Positions 35,335 to 44,909 are shown, numbered from the stretch's first letter. The stretch is 64,000 bases of DNA from Hyphomicrobium sp. (GCA_003987725.1 RXJH01000008.1:62001-126000), one strand, 5' to 3'. The notes: generated from the sequence alone by a model not told the origin. Numbers and translations: made by a program.

Positions 35335-37911
35335 TTATTCTGATCGGAGATAAGGCGCTGGCGGGGCCCGCAGAATTGCCCAGGTGCCGATACCTCCGAA
35401 CGCGGCAATCATTGCCGCCGCGATTCCAAGGCTAAACCCGACGGAACCGAGCGAAAAGACATAATCGAGCTCCATGACCCGGGTGACCGCCACCCAGGCG
35501 ACCGCGCTCCCAAGCAGGATCGCCACGAGCGCCGCAATCAGCGCGAGCAACGCGTATTCCCACGCATGAACTTCGAGGATCTGCCGCCGCCGGGCCCCGA
35601 TGGTCTTCAGGATGACGGCTTCGAGAACGCGGCGGCGCTGGGCTGTCACCAAAGCCCCGGCCAGCACCAGCGCACCCGCTGTCAGCGTGACGCTTCCCGC
35701 CACCTGCACCGCGACCATGACCTTCGCGAAGATCTTGCTGAACTGATCGATCGCGTCGCGGACCCGGATCGCGCTGACCCCCGGATAGGCCCGGCCAAGA
35801 TCGCGCACCATGTCGGATTCCGCGCCCGGCGCGCCTCCTGGAGGCAAACGCACGGTTGCCAGCAGGTTATGCGGAGCCGCCCTGAGCGTATTCGGCGAAA
35901 ACACCATGATGAAGTTCAACGCGATGCTTTCCCATTTGACGTCCCGAGTGCTTGCAACCTTCGCCTCGATGTTGCGGCCGAGCACGTTGACGGTAATGCT
36001 GTCGCCCAGGCCGATCCCGAGCTTTTTGGCAATCTCGCCCTCGAACGAGACGAGCGGCGGACCGCTGTAGTCCTTGGCCCACCAAGTCCCGCCCGAAACG
36101 CTCGAACCCTCCGGAACGGTTTCCGAGTAGCTGAGGCCCCGATCGCTATTCAGAACCCACTGCGTGTCCGCCGGGAACGTCAATTCCTCGACGGGCTTGC
36201 CCTTGAGCGCGACAATCCGGCCCCTGAGCATCGGCGCCTCGACGAGCGTCGCGCCGGGGATGTGCCGCGAAACGCGGTCCTTCAGCCCGTCGAAGTCCGC
36301 GGGGGGAATGTCGAGCAGAAAGTAGGAAGGAGCTTCCGCCGGCAGCCGCTCCTGGAGATCGGCGACCAGCGCCGCGTTGGCGAGCCCCACGGCAACCAGC
36401 AGCGATAGCCCCGTGCCGAGCGATAGGAGCACCGACCGCGTCAGGCCATCGGGAGACGCGATGTTTCTCAAGGCAAGGTTGAGTTCGGGCCGCCGGGACC
36501 GCGGCAGCTTGCCGGCGAGGCGCGAGAGATAACCGCCGAGCCACCCGAAGACGGCAAGCATCACGACGAGACCTGCGATCACGTAAAGCGCAATCGAACG
36601 CGGATCGGACGTCGCGACGGCAACGCCAACGAGAAGCGCGGCAAGCACACTGATGATCGCGATCAGCCCCGCACGCGGCCTCCCGCCGGGCGAATTGACG
36701 GAATCACGAAAGAGCACGCTCGCTTTGACGTTCTCGGCCCGCCCGAGCGGCCAAAGTGCGAACAGCAACGCGATGAGCGTGCCGTAGAGAGCGGCTATCC
36801 CCAAGCTCCGCGGGGACACCTGAATGTCGATGCGGACAGGCAGGAGATCGCCGTAGAACGCATCGATGAGCGTTGGAACCAAAACGCCAAGCGCCAAACC
36901 GATGGCGATGCCGATCGCGGTCATCAGCCCGAGTTGAACGAGGAAGATGCCCATGATTTGTGCGCCGGACGCGCCAACGCTCCGCAGCGTCGCGATCACC
37001 TTCATGCGCTTGTCGACAAATGTCGAAACCGCATTCGCGATTCCAACGCCGCCAACGAGCAGCGACGCGAGCCCGATCAGAATCAGGAACTGACGCAGCC
37101 TTTCGAGAACGCGGGTGATTTGCGGCGATGGATCGAAACGGTCACCACTTGAAAAGCCGCCATCGGCAAGCTTTTGCGCCACCTTCGTTCGCAGATCGGC
37201 AAGGGCTTGTTTGTCGGCCGCCGCCGCCTCGGGAAGCTTGATTGCATAGCGCCACCGGATCAGCGTCCCTGGCTTGACGAGACCTGTCTTCTCGAGCGTT
37301 GCAAGAGAAACGAAAATGCGCGGCCCATACGTCATCCGGTCCGCAACCGCATCGGGTTCGGAATCGAGAATGCCGCCGACGGTAACCTCGGCCTCGCCGA
37401 TCCGCATCTTGTCGCCAATCTTGAGACCGAGCCGTTCGAGCAGCATCGCGTCCGCAACGGCGCCATCGCCCGCAATCGCATGCGCGAACGACCCGCTGCT
37501 TTTGAGCGTGACGTCGCCCGCAAGTGGATAGCCGTCGTCGACACCTTTGAGTTCGGCCAGCGCCTGATCCGATCCGTCGACACGGCGCGCCATCGTACGC
37601 ATGGTTGCGGTTTCGCTCACCCGGCCGAGATTATCGAAAACCTCGCGCTCGGCCGCAGTCGCGCGAACGTGCGCGCGCGCAAACATCACGTCGCCGCCGA
37701 GGATCACCTCTCCTTGCGTCACGAGCCCGGCGCGCAACGCATCCGCAAGCGCACCGACCGCCGCAATCACCATGACGCCCAGCGCCAGGCATGCAATGAA
37801 TATCCGGAAGCCGTCGAAACCGTTGCGCAACTCTCGCATGCCGAGACGCAGGATCGTGCGCAAGCCAGCGCGCCGCTGCGGACTAGCGCTGTCCACTGCC
37901 GCCACCGTCAC
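35335..37911 (-). CDS. FtsX-like ABC transporter permease (YbbP type)
   Basis: An 858-residue permease with a first helix near residues 36-60 (IFIACLALGVMVIAAVGAL), a large periplasmic MacB-like domain, then two FtsX-type three-helix blocks (LILIGLASLLVGGVGIANAVSTFVDKRMKVIATLRSVG and the C-terminal AGALVLAGALVTAQRRRVLEAVILKTIG). It is encoded with the ATPase at 37908 (4-bp ATGA overlap) and beside a TesA-like esterase, the same trio as E. coli ybbAP-tesA. It is probably an exporter or lipid/lipoprotein extruder; the substrate is unknown. Confidence 0.88.
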   Translation of the reverse strand: MTVAAVDSASPQRRAGLRTILRLGMRELRNGFDGFRIFIACLALGVMVIAAVGALADALRAGLVTQGEVILGGDVMFARAHVRATAAEREVFDNLGRVSETATMRTMARRVDGSDQALAELKGVDDGYPLAGDVTLKSSGSFAHAIAGDGAVADAMLLERLGLKIGDKMRIGEAEVTVGGILDSEPDAVADRMTYGPRIFVSLATLEKTGLVKPGTLIRWRYAIKLPEAAAADKQALADLRTKVAQKLADGGFSSGDRFDPSPQITRVLERLRQFLILIGLASLLVGGVGIANAVSTFVDKRMKVIATLRSVGASGAQIMGIFLVQLGLMTAIGIAIGLALGVLVPTLIDAFYGDLLPVRIDIQVSPRSLGIAALYGTLIALLFALWPLGRAENVKASVLFRDSVNSPGGRPRAGLIAIISVLAALLVGVAVATSDPRSIALYVIAGLVVMLAVFGWLGGYLSRLAGKLPRSRRPELNLALRNIASPDGLTRSVLLSLGTGLSLLVAVGLANAALVADLQERLPAEAPSYFLLDIPPADFDGLKDRVSRHIPGATLVEAPMLRGRIVALKGKPVEELTFPADTQWVLNSDRGLSYSETVPEGSSVSGGTWWAKDYSGPPLVSFEGEIAKKLGIGLGDSITVNVLGRNIEAKVASTRDVKWESIALNFIMVFSPNTLRAAPHNLLATVRLPPGGAPGAESDMVRDLGRAYPGVSAIRVRDAIDQFSKIFAKVMVAVQVAGSVTLTAGALVLAGALVTAQRRRVLEAVILKTIGARRRQILEVHAWEYALLALIAALVAILLGSAVAWVAVTRVMELDYVFSLGSVGFSLGIAAAMIAAFGGIGTWAILRAPPAPYLRSE

Positions 37912-38663
37912 GACGACACCGCATGCATCGCCGAGTTCGTACTCTCGTCGGAAACGACGGACCCGTCCGCCATGCGAATGACGCGATCGGCCATCGCCGC
38001 CAGCTTGTTGTCGTGGGTCACGATCACGAGCGTCGCCTTGCGCCGTTCGCGAAGCCCGAACAGGAGATCAATGATCTGCCGGCCCGTGCGGCCGTCGAGA
38101 TTTCCGGTCGGCTCGTCGGCGAAGATGATTTCCGGAGAACGGCTGAGCGCCCGCGCGATGGCAACGCGCTGCTGCTCGCCCCCCGAAAGTTCGGCCGGAA
38201 AGTGATCGACGCGCGCCGAAAGCCCGACCTCGGCCAGAAGACCCCGCGCCGTATCGAATGCCTTGCTGTCGCCCGCAAGTTCCATCGGCAAAGCGACGTT
38301 CTCGATCGCTGTCATCGTCGGGACAAGGTGGAATGATTGGAACACGATGCCCATCTCTGCGCCACGCAGTATCGCCAGCTCATCCTCCGACAGAGGCCCG
38401 ATGTTCCGCCCCGAGACGATAATCTCGCCGCTCGTCGCGCGTTCGAGGCCCGCCATTGTCATGAGCAGCGACGTCTTCCCGGATCCCGAAGGTCCGACGA
38501 TCGCCGCCGACTGTCCTCGCGGGATGGCAAGGGACACCCCGCGTAGAATATGGACTGAGCCTGCGCGGCTCGTCAGAGAGAGATGCACATTGTCGAGTTT
38601 GATGATGGGTTCGCTCAAGCTAAGATGCCTTGCATTGTCGTGGCGGGCTTGTACCGATCGCAT
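37908..38663 (-). CDS. ABC transporter ATP-binding protein (YbbA/LolD type)
   Basis: ATPase partner of the FtsX-like permease, 251 residues. Walker A is VGPSGSGKTSLL, the signature motif is ELSGGEQQRVAIARAL, Walker B is IIFADEPTGNLD, and the H-loop is VIVTHD. The MacB/LolD subgroup is supported by GIVFQSFHLVPTMTAIENV. The ATG at 38663 has AGAGG four bases upstream; a TTG at 38618 (LSEPIIKL) is a tighter family start. It is divergent from the tesA-like gene. Confidence 0.9.
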   Translation of the reverse strand: MRSVQARHDNARHLSLSEPIIKLDNVHLSLTSRAGSVHILRGVSLAIPRGQSAAIVGPSGSGKTSLLMTMAGLERATSGEIIVSGRNIGPLSEDELAILRGAEMGIVFQSFHLVPTMTAIENVALPMELAGDSKAFDTARGLLAEVGLSARVDHFPAELSGGEQQRVAIARALSRSPEIIFADEPTGNLDGRTGRQIIDLLFGLRERRKATLVIVTHDNKLAAMADRVIRMADGSVVSDESTNSAMHAVSS

Positions 38664-38711
38664 GAAGCCTCTACGTCAACTTATGAAATGCGAGATGTGT
38701 GGGGCCGAAAA

Positions 38712-39407
38712 ATGAATTTGAAATTTTCCCTCACTTCCGGTTGGACTGCGAAAGCGGCACTCTGCCTCACAATGATTTTTTCCTGCATGGCCTCTCCCGG
38801 CATCACAGTCCCGGCTGCCGGTCAAACGCGACCGACAACCATTCTAGCTTTCGGGGACAGTCTTACCGCCGGCTACGGCCTCAAAACCAATGAATCGTTC
38901 CCCGCTCAGCTTCAGATGGCGCTTGAAGCGAAGGGACACAAGGTCAACGTCGTCAATGCCGGTGTTTCCGGCGATACAACATCCGACGGCCTGGCGCGGC
39001 TCGATTGGGCCCTCGACCCGAAACCGGACGCCGTCATCATGGAGCTTGGCGCCAACGACGCGCTCCGCGGCATCGACCCGAAAGTGCCGCGCGCCAATCT
39101 CGACAGTATGCTGGCCGCGTTGAAAGCCAAAGGCCTTCCCGTGCTCCTCACCGGCATGAAGGCGCCGAACAATTGGGGTGCGGACTATGCCAAGAACTTC
39201 GACGCAATCTATCCGGATCTTGCCTCGAAATACGGCGTTCCCCTCTACCCGTTTTTCCTGGACGGCGTAGCTCTCGATCGCTCGTTCACTCAGCCGGATG
39301 GACTGCATCCGACGGCAGCCGGAGTGGCTGAGATCGTCAAACGCATTCTGCCCGTCGTCGAAACGCTGGTGCAAAACGTTGAGCACAAGGAAGCGTTGGG
39401 AAAGTAA
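38712..39407 (+). CDS. tesA: Arylesterase / multifunctional lysophospholipase TesA-like (SGNH hydrolase)
   Basis: Exported SGNH-fold esterase of 231 residues. The signal peptide region is ALCLTMIFSCMASPGITV. Block I is LAFGDSLTAGYGL with the nucleophilic Ser, block III is ELGANDALRG, and the catalytic Asp/His pair is in PDGLHPTAAG. It is probably active on thioesters, aryl esters or lysophospholipids in the periplasm. The ATG at 38712 is chosen for the signal peptide. It is divergent from the YbbA-type ATPase, as in E. coli. Confidence 0.9.
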   Translation: MNLKFSLTSGWTAKAALCLTMIFSCMASPGITVPAAGQTRPTTILAFGDSLTAGYGLKTNESFPAQLQMALEAKGHKVNVVNAGVSGDTTSDGLARLDWALDPKPDAVIMELGANDALRGIDPKVPRANLDSMLAALKAKGLPVLLTGMKAPNNWGADYAKNFDAIYPDLASKYGVPLYPFFLDGVALDRSFTQPDGLHPTAAGVAEIVKRILPVVETLVQNVEHKEALGK

Positions 39408-39413
39408 CCCAGA

Positions 39414-39457
39414 GCATTTTCGAGCGAAGTGGACACCGGTTCGCGTGAAGAAAATGC
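39414..39457. repeat. Dispersed palindromic repeat, copy B
   Basis: GCATTTTC (39414-39421) pairs with GAAAATGC (39450-39457), and GCGAA (39424-39428) pairs with TTCGC (39440-39444), around the core AAGTGGACACCGGTT. It lies 7 bp after the tesA stop. Confidence 0.85.
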
Positions 39458-39473
39458 GATGAAACAAAGAAAG

Positions 39474-39513
39474 AGCGCGCCGATCCTGATTCTGTCAGGA
39501 CCGGAGGCGCGCT
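39474..39513. other. Strong inverted repeat between tesA and thpR
   Basis: AGCGCGCC (39474-39481) pairs with GGCGCGCT (39506-39513), with an inner CCTGA/TCAGG stem. No T tract follows. It may end tesA transcription or stabilise a message. It is distinct from the neighbouring repeat copy B. Confidence 0.5.
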
Positions 39514-39549
39514 AGACCTTCGATTTCGTCTGCGTGCAAGGACACTCCG

Positions 39550-40122
39550 ATGCCCCGCCTGTTCACCGCCATCGAGCTGCCCGACGATGTTCGCGAGGAG
39601 CTTTACCAGCTCCGCATTCCCCTGCCCGGCGCGCGCTGGATGTTGCCCGAGAGCTATCACATCACATTGAGGTTCATGGGCGATATCGGCAACGCTGAAG
39701 CGCGCGAACTCGTCGCCAACCTGGCCAGTATCGAACCCGACGGCTTTGAGCTCCGCCTTTCAGGGCTCGGCGCGTTTGGCGGCGATGATCCCCGTTCCAT
39801 CTACGCCGCCGTCGTGCCGTGCCCGAAACTCGAGGAATTGGCGCGCGCCCACGAGAAAGCCGCGCGAAATGCCGGTCTGCCGCCCGATACGCGCGCATTC
39901 AAGCCGCACGTCACGCTCGCGAGGTTGAAGCACTCGAATGCCGCCGTCGTCGCGGACTTCCTTTCGCGGTACAGTGGCTATCGGTCCGAACCGTTCTTCG
40001 TCACGCGCACACTGTTGATGTCCTCGCGCCCGAGCGTCGGCGGCGGCCCCTATGGGATCGAAGATCGCTTTCCGATGCGCGGGCTTGGATTTCTCGCTGA
40101 CGACAACGAAGCGAGTTGGTGA
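39550..40122 (+). CDS. thpR: RNA 2',3'-cyclic phosphodiesterase ThpR
   Basis: 2H-phosphoesterase of 190 residues that opens 2',3'-cyclic RNA ends (formerly 2'-5' RNA ligase). Both HxTx motifs are present, HITLRFMG and HVTLARL, in FKPHVTLARLKHS. The N-terminus RLFTAIELPDDVREEL matches the family. ATG at 39550. It is convergent with the DUF2865 gene. Confidence 0.92.
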   Translation: MPRLFTAIELPDDVREELYQLRIPLPGARWMLPESYHITLRFMGDIGNAEARELVANLASIEPDGFELRLSGLGAFGGDDPRSIYAAVVPCPKLEELARAHEKAARNAGLPPDTRAFKPHVTLARLKHSNAAVVADFLSRYSGYRSEPFFVTRTLLMSSRPSVGGGPYGIEDRFPMRGLGFLADDNEASW

Positions 40123-40129
40123 CGGGGTT

Positions 40130-40720
40130 CTAACGAACGGCCTTCTGCGATCGTGCTTCGGATGCAAAATAGTTCCGTATCGTAGCGGCCGAAATCGCAC
40201 CGCGCGCTTTTCCCGCCCTCGCTGCTTCGAGACGCGATCGCTGAGCCGCTTCAATTGAATATTTCTGATGCCGCGCCGCCGCCTCACGCGACCAGGGAGC
40301 CGGTTTGCAAGCGCATCCCCGCACCATCGCGCGCTTGAATTCGAAGGCGTGCGGCTCATCCGCATACCTCTGCCCAGCGAGATTGATCATCGTTCCGGGA
40401 TTGCCCGCAAAGGACGGAAAATAGAAAAGCGTGGCCTCCGGCCCGCATGCGGATGCACATGCCTGCGCGTCCCGCTGAAAGTTCTGCGGACGCTCGTTCT
40501 GGTGCAGTGGAAAGTAGAAGCCGTCGCAGCTTCGGACGCACATCGTCGTATAGGGTGCGGCCTTGTCCAGTTCCAATGCATCGACGGGCACCGTTGTTTG
40601 CCCGCGGAACGGGTCCACAACCGGACGATGGGCAACCGTTTGCGCCGGCGCGCTGCAATTGACGGCGCAGAGAATGGCGAGAATCAAAATGCCTCGCCTC
40701 ACGAATGGGAAAATAAGCAT
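40130..40720 (-). CDS. DUF2865 family secreted protein
   Basis: A 196-residue protein with signal peptide (GILILAILCAVNCSAPAQ), then the DUF2865 core TTMCVRSCDGFYFPLHQNE and ACASACGPEATLFYFPS. It has several cysteines likely to be paired in the periplasm. The C-terminal third is Ala/Arg-rich. The function is unknown; the family is largely alphaproteobacterial. Confidence 0.8.
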   Translation of the reverse strand: MLIFPFVRRGILILAILCAVNCSAPAQTVAHRPVVDPFRGQTTVPVDALELDKAAPYTTMCVRSCDGFYFPLHQNERPQNFQRDAQACASACGPEATLFYFPSFAGNPGTMINLAGQRYADEPHAFEFKRAMVRGCACKPAPWSREAAARHQKYSIEAAQRSRLEAARAGKARGAISAATIRNYFASEARSQKAVR

Positions 40721-40840
40721 CGCGAGCGCTCAATATGCAGCGCGCGGCACCCCTCGTAAGCGAATGTCGCCACACGATACGAACGCCGGCCGAAAAAAAT
40801 CTTCGCGATAGAAGAACGGAATGGCCGGCGTGCGGACGGC

Positions 40841-41821
40841 TTATGAACCTATCGTCAATACGACCTTACCGGTCGCTTCACGCCGCTCCAGCACGCCCAA
40901 GGCTTCGCGGATGCGCTCGAGCGGATAGAGCGCGTGGGTGCGAGGCTTGAGACGCCCCTCGCGAACCCAGTTCACGACCTGCAACATATTGCGGCGATGC
41001 CCGGCGGGATCGCGCCTCACGGCTTCGCCCCAGAAGACACCCGCCATTTCCGCACCCCTGAGCAAAAGCAGATTGATCGGAATTTTCGGAATTTCGCCTG
41101 CCGCAAATCCGACGACCAAAAAGCGCCCCTGCCAATTCAATGCGCGCACCAGAGGCTCCGCCGCCTCTCCGCCGATGCAGTCGTAAACGACGTCGGCGCC
41201 TTCGCCGTTGGTCAATGCCCGGACCTCGGCCTTGAGATCGGAACCGGGAAAGAAAATCAGCTCATCGGCGCCTGCCGCCTTGGCGATGGCGCCCTTCTCT
41301 TCCGAAGACACGACGGCGATGACCCGAGCGCCCATCAGCTTCGCGATTTCGACGGCAGCTTGCCCAGCGCCCCCCGCGGCACCTGTGACGACGACCGTCT
41401 CACCGGGTTTCAGACGACCGCGATCGGCAAGCCCATGCATCGCCGTGCCGTAGGTCACGGAAAGCCCCGCCGCAATCGTCAACGACACGTCGCCGGGAAT
41501 GGGAATGAGCTTCTCGGCGTCGACAGCAATCTTCTCGGCCGCGCCGCCCCAGTTCACATACGCCATGACAGCGTCGCCCAGCGTGATATCGACCACGCCC
41601 GCGCCGACGCTTTCGACGACGCCCGCAACCTCCGCGCCCGGCGAAAATGGCAAGTCCGGCTTGAATTGATATTTGCCGCGCGTGATCAGCGTATCGGCAA
41701 AATTGAGCCCGACGGCCGCGACCCGGACGAGCACCTGCCCCGGACCGGCAGACGGTTCCGTTACCGTTTCGACGACGAGACCATTTGCTCCGTCAAGGCT
41801 CTTGCAAAGAGCTGCCTTCAT
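40841..41821 (-). CDS. Zinc-independent quinone oxidoreductase (MDR superfamily)
   Basis: A 326-residue NADPH:quinone oxidoreductase-like enzyme. The N-terminal GroES-like domain has VGLNFADTLITRGKYQ. The Rossmann motif is VTGAAGGAGQAAVEIAKLMGA. No catalytic-zinc Cys/His set is seen, consistent with the QOR branch. The ATG at 41821 (MKAALCKSLDG) is preferred to one 24 codons upstream. It is divergent from the TrmH-family gene. Confidence 0.88.
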   Translation of the reverse strand: MKAALCKSLDGANGLVVETVTEPSAGPGQVLVRVAAVGLNFADTLITRGKYQFKPDLPFSPGAEVAGVVESVGAGVVDITLGDAVMAYVNWGGAAEKIAVDAEKLIPIPGDVSLTIAAGLSVTYGTAMHGLADRGRLKPGETVVVTGAAGGAGQAAVEIAKLMGARVIAVVSSEEKGAIAKAAGADELIFFPGSDLKAEVRALTNGEGADVVYDCIGGEAAEPLVRALNWQGRFLVVGFAAGEIPKIPINLLLLRGAEMAGVFWGEAVRRDPAGHRRNMLQVVNWVREGRLKPRTHALYPLERIREALGVLERREATGKVVLTIGS

Positions 41822-41873
41822 GTGTGACGTCCCACTCGCTGCATAACCCTCTGACACACACGAGCGGAACCCA

Positions 41874-42380
41874 ATGTCAAGAAAAGCGACCACATGGCCG
41901 CCGCACCCGAAGGGCTATTTCGCTATCGGCGCAGAGCGGATGTCCAAGTCGCTCAACCTCGGGAACCTGATGCGTTCGGCGCACGCTTTCGGCGCCAGCT
42001 TCACGTTCACCGTCGGCGCCACCTATAAGGCCATGGAGGCCCACGCCGATACCTCGAAAAGCCAGTTGCACTTGCCCCACTACAATTGGTCCACTCTTGA
42101 CGATATGGCGTTGCCCGGCGGCTGCAAGCTGGTCGGCATCGAGCTGCTCGACGACGCGATCGACCTTCCGAGCTTCCGCCATCCGTTGCGCGCGGCCTAT
42201 GTGCTCGGACCCGAGCTTGGATCTCTCTCCGAGCCGCTGATCGAACGCTGCGACTATGTCGTCAAGATCCCGACGTCCTTTTGCGTCAATGTTGCGATGG
42301 CAGGCGCAATCGTGATGTACGATCGCATCAAGAGCCTGGCACGGTTCGCCGATCGCCCGATCGGCGAGGGGGGACCTTGA
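41874..42380 (+). CDS. SPOUT (TrmH/SpoU family) RNA methyltransferase
   Basis: A 168-residue SAM-dependent 2'-O-methyltransferase core. Motif 1 is LNLGNLMRSAHAFGA, motif 2 is AAYVLGPELGSLS, and motif 3 is IPTSFCVNVAMAGAIVMYD, forming the trefoil knot. The target RNA (tRNA or rRNA) cannot be told. It lacks the N-terminal substrate-binding domain of RlmB-type enzymes, so it resembles TrmL in size. The stop overlaps the next start by one base. Confidence 0.85.
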   Translation: MSRKATTWPPHPKGYFAIGAERMSKSLNLGNLMRSAHAFGASFTFTVGATYKAMEAHADTSKSQLHLPHYNWSTLDDMALPGGCKLVGIELLDDAIDLPSFRHPLRAAYVLGPELGSLSEPLIERCDYVVKIPTSFCVNVAMAGAIVMYDRIKSLARFADRPIGEGGP

Positions 42381-42901
42381 TGGCGAAGCAGAATGTGCGG
42401 AACATTTTGTTTGGGGCTTTCTGTCTCGTGCTCGCCGGGTGGGGCCCAGCGCTCGGCGCCGAGTCGATGACGCAGGCGAATACCTACGGCGACTGGTCAC
42501 TTTTTACCGACGCCAACGACCCGCACCTGTTCTGCTTCGTAACAAGCCAGCCGAAAACGAGTGAGCCGTCGGACGCGCCCCGCGAGTCACCGCGCGCCTA
42601 TATTTCCGCCTGGCCCAAGGATGGCATTCGCGCCGAAGTCAGCTTTCTTATGGGCTTTCGCGTCAAAAAGAATTCTCAGGGCACCGCCACGGTCAGCCCA
42701 TCCGATTTCAAGCTTTTCGGCTCGAGCGACCGCGCCTACGTCACCGATTCAACGCAGGAGCTGAAGCTCGTCGAAGCCATGCGGAAAGGCAATTCGCTGA
42801 CGATCGCGATCGCCTCCGATCGCGGCGTCAACGTCGTCGACACCTATTCTCTGAACGGCATCGGACAGGCACTGCAGAAGCTGCAGGAAACCTGCTTTTG
42901 A
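42380..42901 (+). CDS. Invasion-associated locus B (IalB)-like exported protein
   Basis: A 173-residue protein with signal peptide (FGAFCLVLAGWGPALGAES), then the IalB-type beta domain (YGDWSLFTDANDPHLFCFVTS; SFLMGFRVKKNSQGTA). Paired Cys residues (one after the signal region, one at the C-terminal ETCF) are typical. The family is widespread in free-living alphaproteobacteria, so a virulence role should not be assumed. It is translationally coupled to the methyltransferase gene. Confidence 0.78.
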   Translation: MAKQNVRNILFGAFCLVLAGWGPALGAESMTQANTYGDWSLFTDANDPHLFCFVTSQPKTSEPSDAPRESPRAYISAWPKDGIRAEVSFLMGFRVKKNSQGTATVSPSDFKLFGSSDRAYVTDSTQELKLVEAMRKGNSLTIAIASDRGVNVVDTYSLNGIGQALQKLQETCF

Positions 42902-42905
42902 CGGG

Positions 42906-43550
42906 CTAAAGCCGGTTCTTCGATCGCAAATGCACGTAAATGGCGCCTTCGCCGCCGTGCTGAATGGCGGCGGCCGTGAAGCTGACGACGATGGCCCGCA
43001 ATTCCGGTTCATCGAGCCAGCGCGGAACGTTGCGCTTGAGAACGCCACGCTCGCGCTCGCTGTAGACCTCTTCCGAATGTGATCCGCCGTTTGTTTTGCC
43101 CTTGCCGGTGATGACGAGGACGAACCGCAGCCCTCGTCTCTGGCAGCTGAACAGAAAACGGCGAAGCTCCGCGTGGGCCTCGTCCTGGCGCATGCCGTGC
43201 AGGTCGACGCGGGCTTCGATGCCGGCGCGGCCGCCGCGCAATTTCCTGACACTGTTGCGATCGAAGAGCTGAAGCTCCGGTGTTTTCACGGCCGCAGGCT
43301 TTGTTAGCGGAACATCGGGCCGCGGCACCTGCCCCGCACGAGACTTGACCGGCGGCCTTTCCGGTTCAGGGCCAAGCTTCGGCCTCGGAACCCCGGCCTT
43401 GATCGCATCGCTCGCCGGGTGGAAGCGAGGCTTGCCACGCTTCAAGGGTTCGATGGTCGCCGCAGTATGCCGCCAGATGTCTTGATCGGGATCGCCGTCT
43501 TCGCGCGGGCCGCGGCCCTTGCCACCCCCCTGGCCGTGTTGCTTCTTCAC
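42906..43550 (-). CDS. Smr/MutS2-type domain protein
   Basis: A 214-residue protein with a basic, Pro-rich N-terminal half and a C-terminal Smr domain (residues 110-210): ARVDLHGMRQDEAHAELRRFL with the LDLHG-type motif, and VLVITGKGK (TGKG-type loop). Smr domains can act as RNA or DNA endonucleases; here the role is unknown. Its start overlaps the mltA stop (ATGA), and the two form an operon. Confidence 0.88.
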   Translation of the reverse strand: MKKQHGQGGGKGRGPREDGDPDQDIWRHTAATIEPLKRGKPRFHPASDAIKAGVPRPKLGPEPERPPVKSRAGQVPRPDVPLTKPAAVKTPELQLFDRNSVRKLRGGRAGIEARVDLHGMRQDEAHAELRRFLFSCQRRGLRFVLVITGKGKTNGGSHSEEVYSERERGVLKRNVPRWLDEPELRAIVVSFTAAAIQHGGEGAIYVHLRSKNRL

Positions 43551-44854
43551 GGTCCCCCGCTCACGGTTCTATGCGCGTGAGAACGATCGATGGGCAACAG
43601 CGCGTAAAGATGGCCCGGATGCTTCGTAATACCCGCGAGCCGTCCCGCCTTGTCACCGGAGCCGAAGTATATGTCACCGCGTTCCGATCCCTTGATCGCG
43701 GAGCCGACGTCATGCGCGACCATCAGCCGGTGGAAGTGCCCCGACGGCGTCGCGTGCATCAGTTGCGGGGCATCGACATAGATCGGCGTACCGATCGAAT
43801 AATAGGACGTATCGACGGCGAGGCTTCTGAGAGGCTGCAGCGGTATGTTGTTGACGCCGATCGGCGCCTTGGCCTCTTCGCCCGTCAGCTCTCTGAAGAA
43901 AACGTACGAGTGATTTTTCCGCATCACCGGCTTTGCCCGGTCTTTGTCGGCCTTCAGCCATTTTTTCAAAGTCTTCAACGACATTTCGTCCGCCGTCAGA
44001 TGGCCGTCATCGATCAGAACGCGCCCGATTGACGTATAGGGATAGCCGTTTTTTCCGTCATACGTAATCCGGACTTTTTCGCCGTTCGGAAGTTCGATGC
44101 GGCCCGACCCCTGCACCTGCATGAAGAAGGCATCGACCGCATCCTTGAGATACATGAGCTCGAGTCCGAGGCCGGAAAGACCGCCCTCCTCGATCTCGGT
44201 GCGCGTGAAATAGGGCTCGAGACCCCGGCTGGTTTTGCGCTTGTGCGTAAGAGCAGCCGACTTGGCGCCGCGCTCGCTTTCCGGAACCATATTCACGAGA
44301 TCCGGCGGCCGCCGGTAGATCGGTACCTTGAAGACCTCGTCCGGCGTTCGCGATCCCTTGATCACCGGCTCGTAATATCCCGTCAGTAACCCCGGGTGAT
44401 CGCTTCCGGTTACACGGTGCGGCTGAAAATGCGCCTCGAAAAACGTCCGCGCACCCTCGGGCGTTTGCGGCGCCTTCGATTTTGCGATCGCCATCGCCCG
44501 CGCACAAATATCGAGAAGCTCTTGCGGCGAACCTGCGCTGCCGGGCTTGGCGTCCTTCGGCCCGGCCTTCAGCACCTGTCCGCACGAAACCAGAAACGCA
44601 TTCCAGGCCGCGAGATGATCGTCATCCCGCCAGCCGGGAAGATCGTCGAACGAAATAGGCTCGAAGGAAATCGAGCTTGGTGTCATCGCAGGCGAAGCTT
44701 TGCTCTGAGAACTGTTGGACGACGTAGCGGCGAATGCCGGAGCGCCGCTAATCTGCATCGCTGCGAGACAGAATACCAGTGCTTCGAACGGGCCGGTTTT
44801 CACAGAAGTTGGGCCAAGAGCCCGTAAGACACTTGGCCCACGCATTACGATCAT
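43547..44854 (-). CDS. mltA: Membrane-bound lytic murein transglycosylase A (MltA)
   Basis: Peptidoglycan lytic transglycosylase of 435 residues with signal peptide (FEALVFCLAAMQISGAPAFAA), lacking an obvious lipobox Cys. The MltA domain includes SDHPGLLTGYYEPVIKG and FFMQVQGSGRIELPNG. The C-terminal 3D domain carries the catalytic Asp in MVAHDVGSAIKGSERGDIYFG. It stands next to Smr and timA, a conserved alphaproteobacterial neighbourhood near the origin. Confidence 0.93.
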   Translation of the reverse strand: MIVMRGPSVLRALGPTSVKTGPFEALVFCLAAMQISGAPAFAATSSNSSQSKASPAMTPSSISFEPISFDDLPGWRDDDHLAAWNAFLVSCGQVLKAGPKDAKPGSAGSPQELLDICARAMAIAKSKAPQTPEGARTFFEAHFQPHRVTGSDHPGLLTGYYEPVIKGSRTPDEVFKVPIYRRPPDLVNMVPESERGAKSAALTHKRKTSRGLEPYFTRTEIEEGGLSGLGLELMYLKDAVDAFFMQVQGSGRIELPNGEKVRITYDGKNGYPYTSIGRVLIDDGHLTADEMSLKTLKKWLKADKDRAKPVMRKNHSYVFFRELTGEEAKAPIGVNNIPLQPLRSLAVDTSYYSIGTPIYVDAPQLMHATPSGHFHRLMVAHDVGSAIKGSERGDIYFGSGDKAGRLAGITKHPGHLYALLPIDRSHAHRTVSGGP

Positions 44855-44909
44855 CCGTGTGTTGCGGCATTCGCAACTCCACGGTCACATCGCCACTTTT
44901 AATCTTTTG

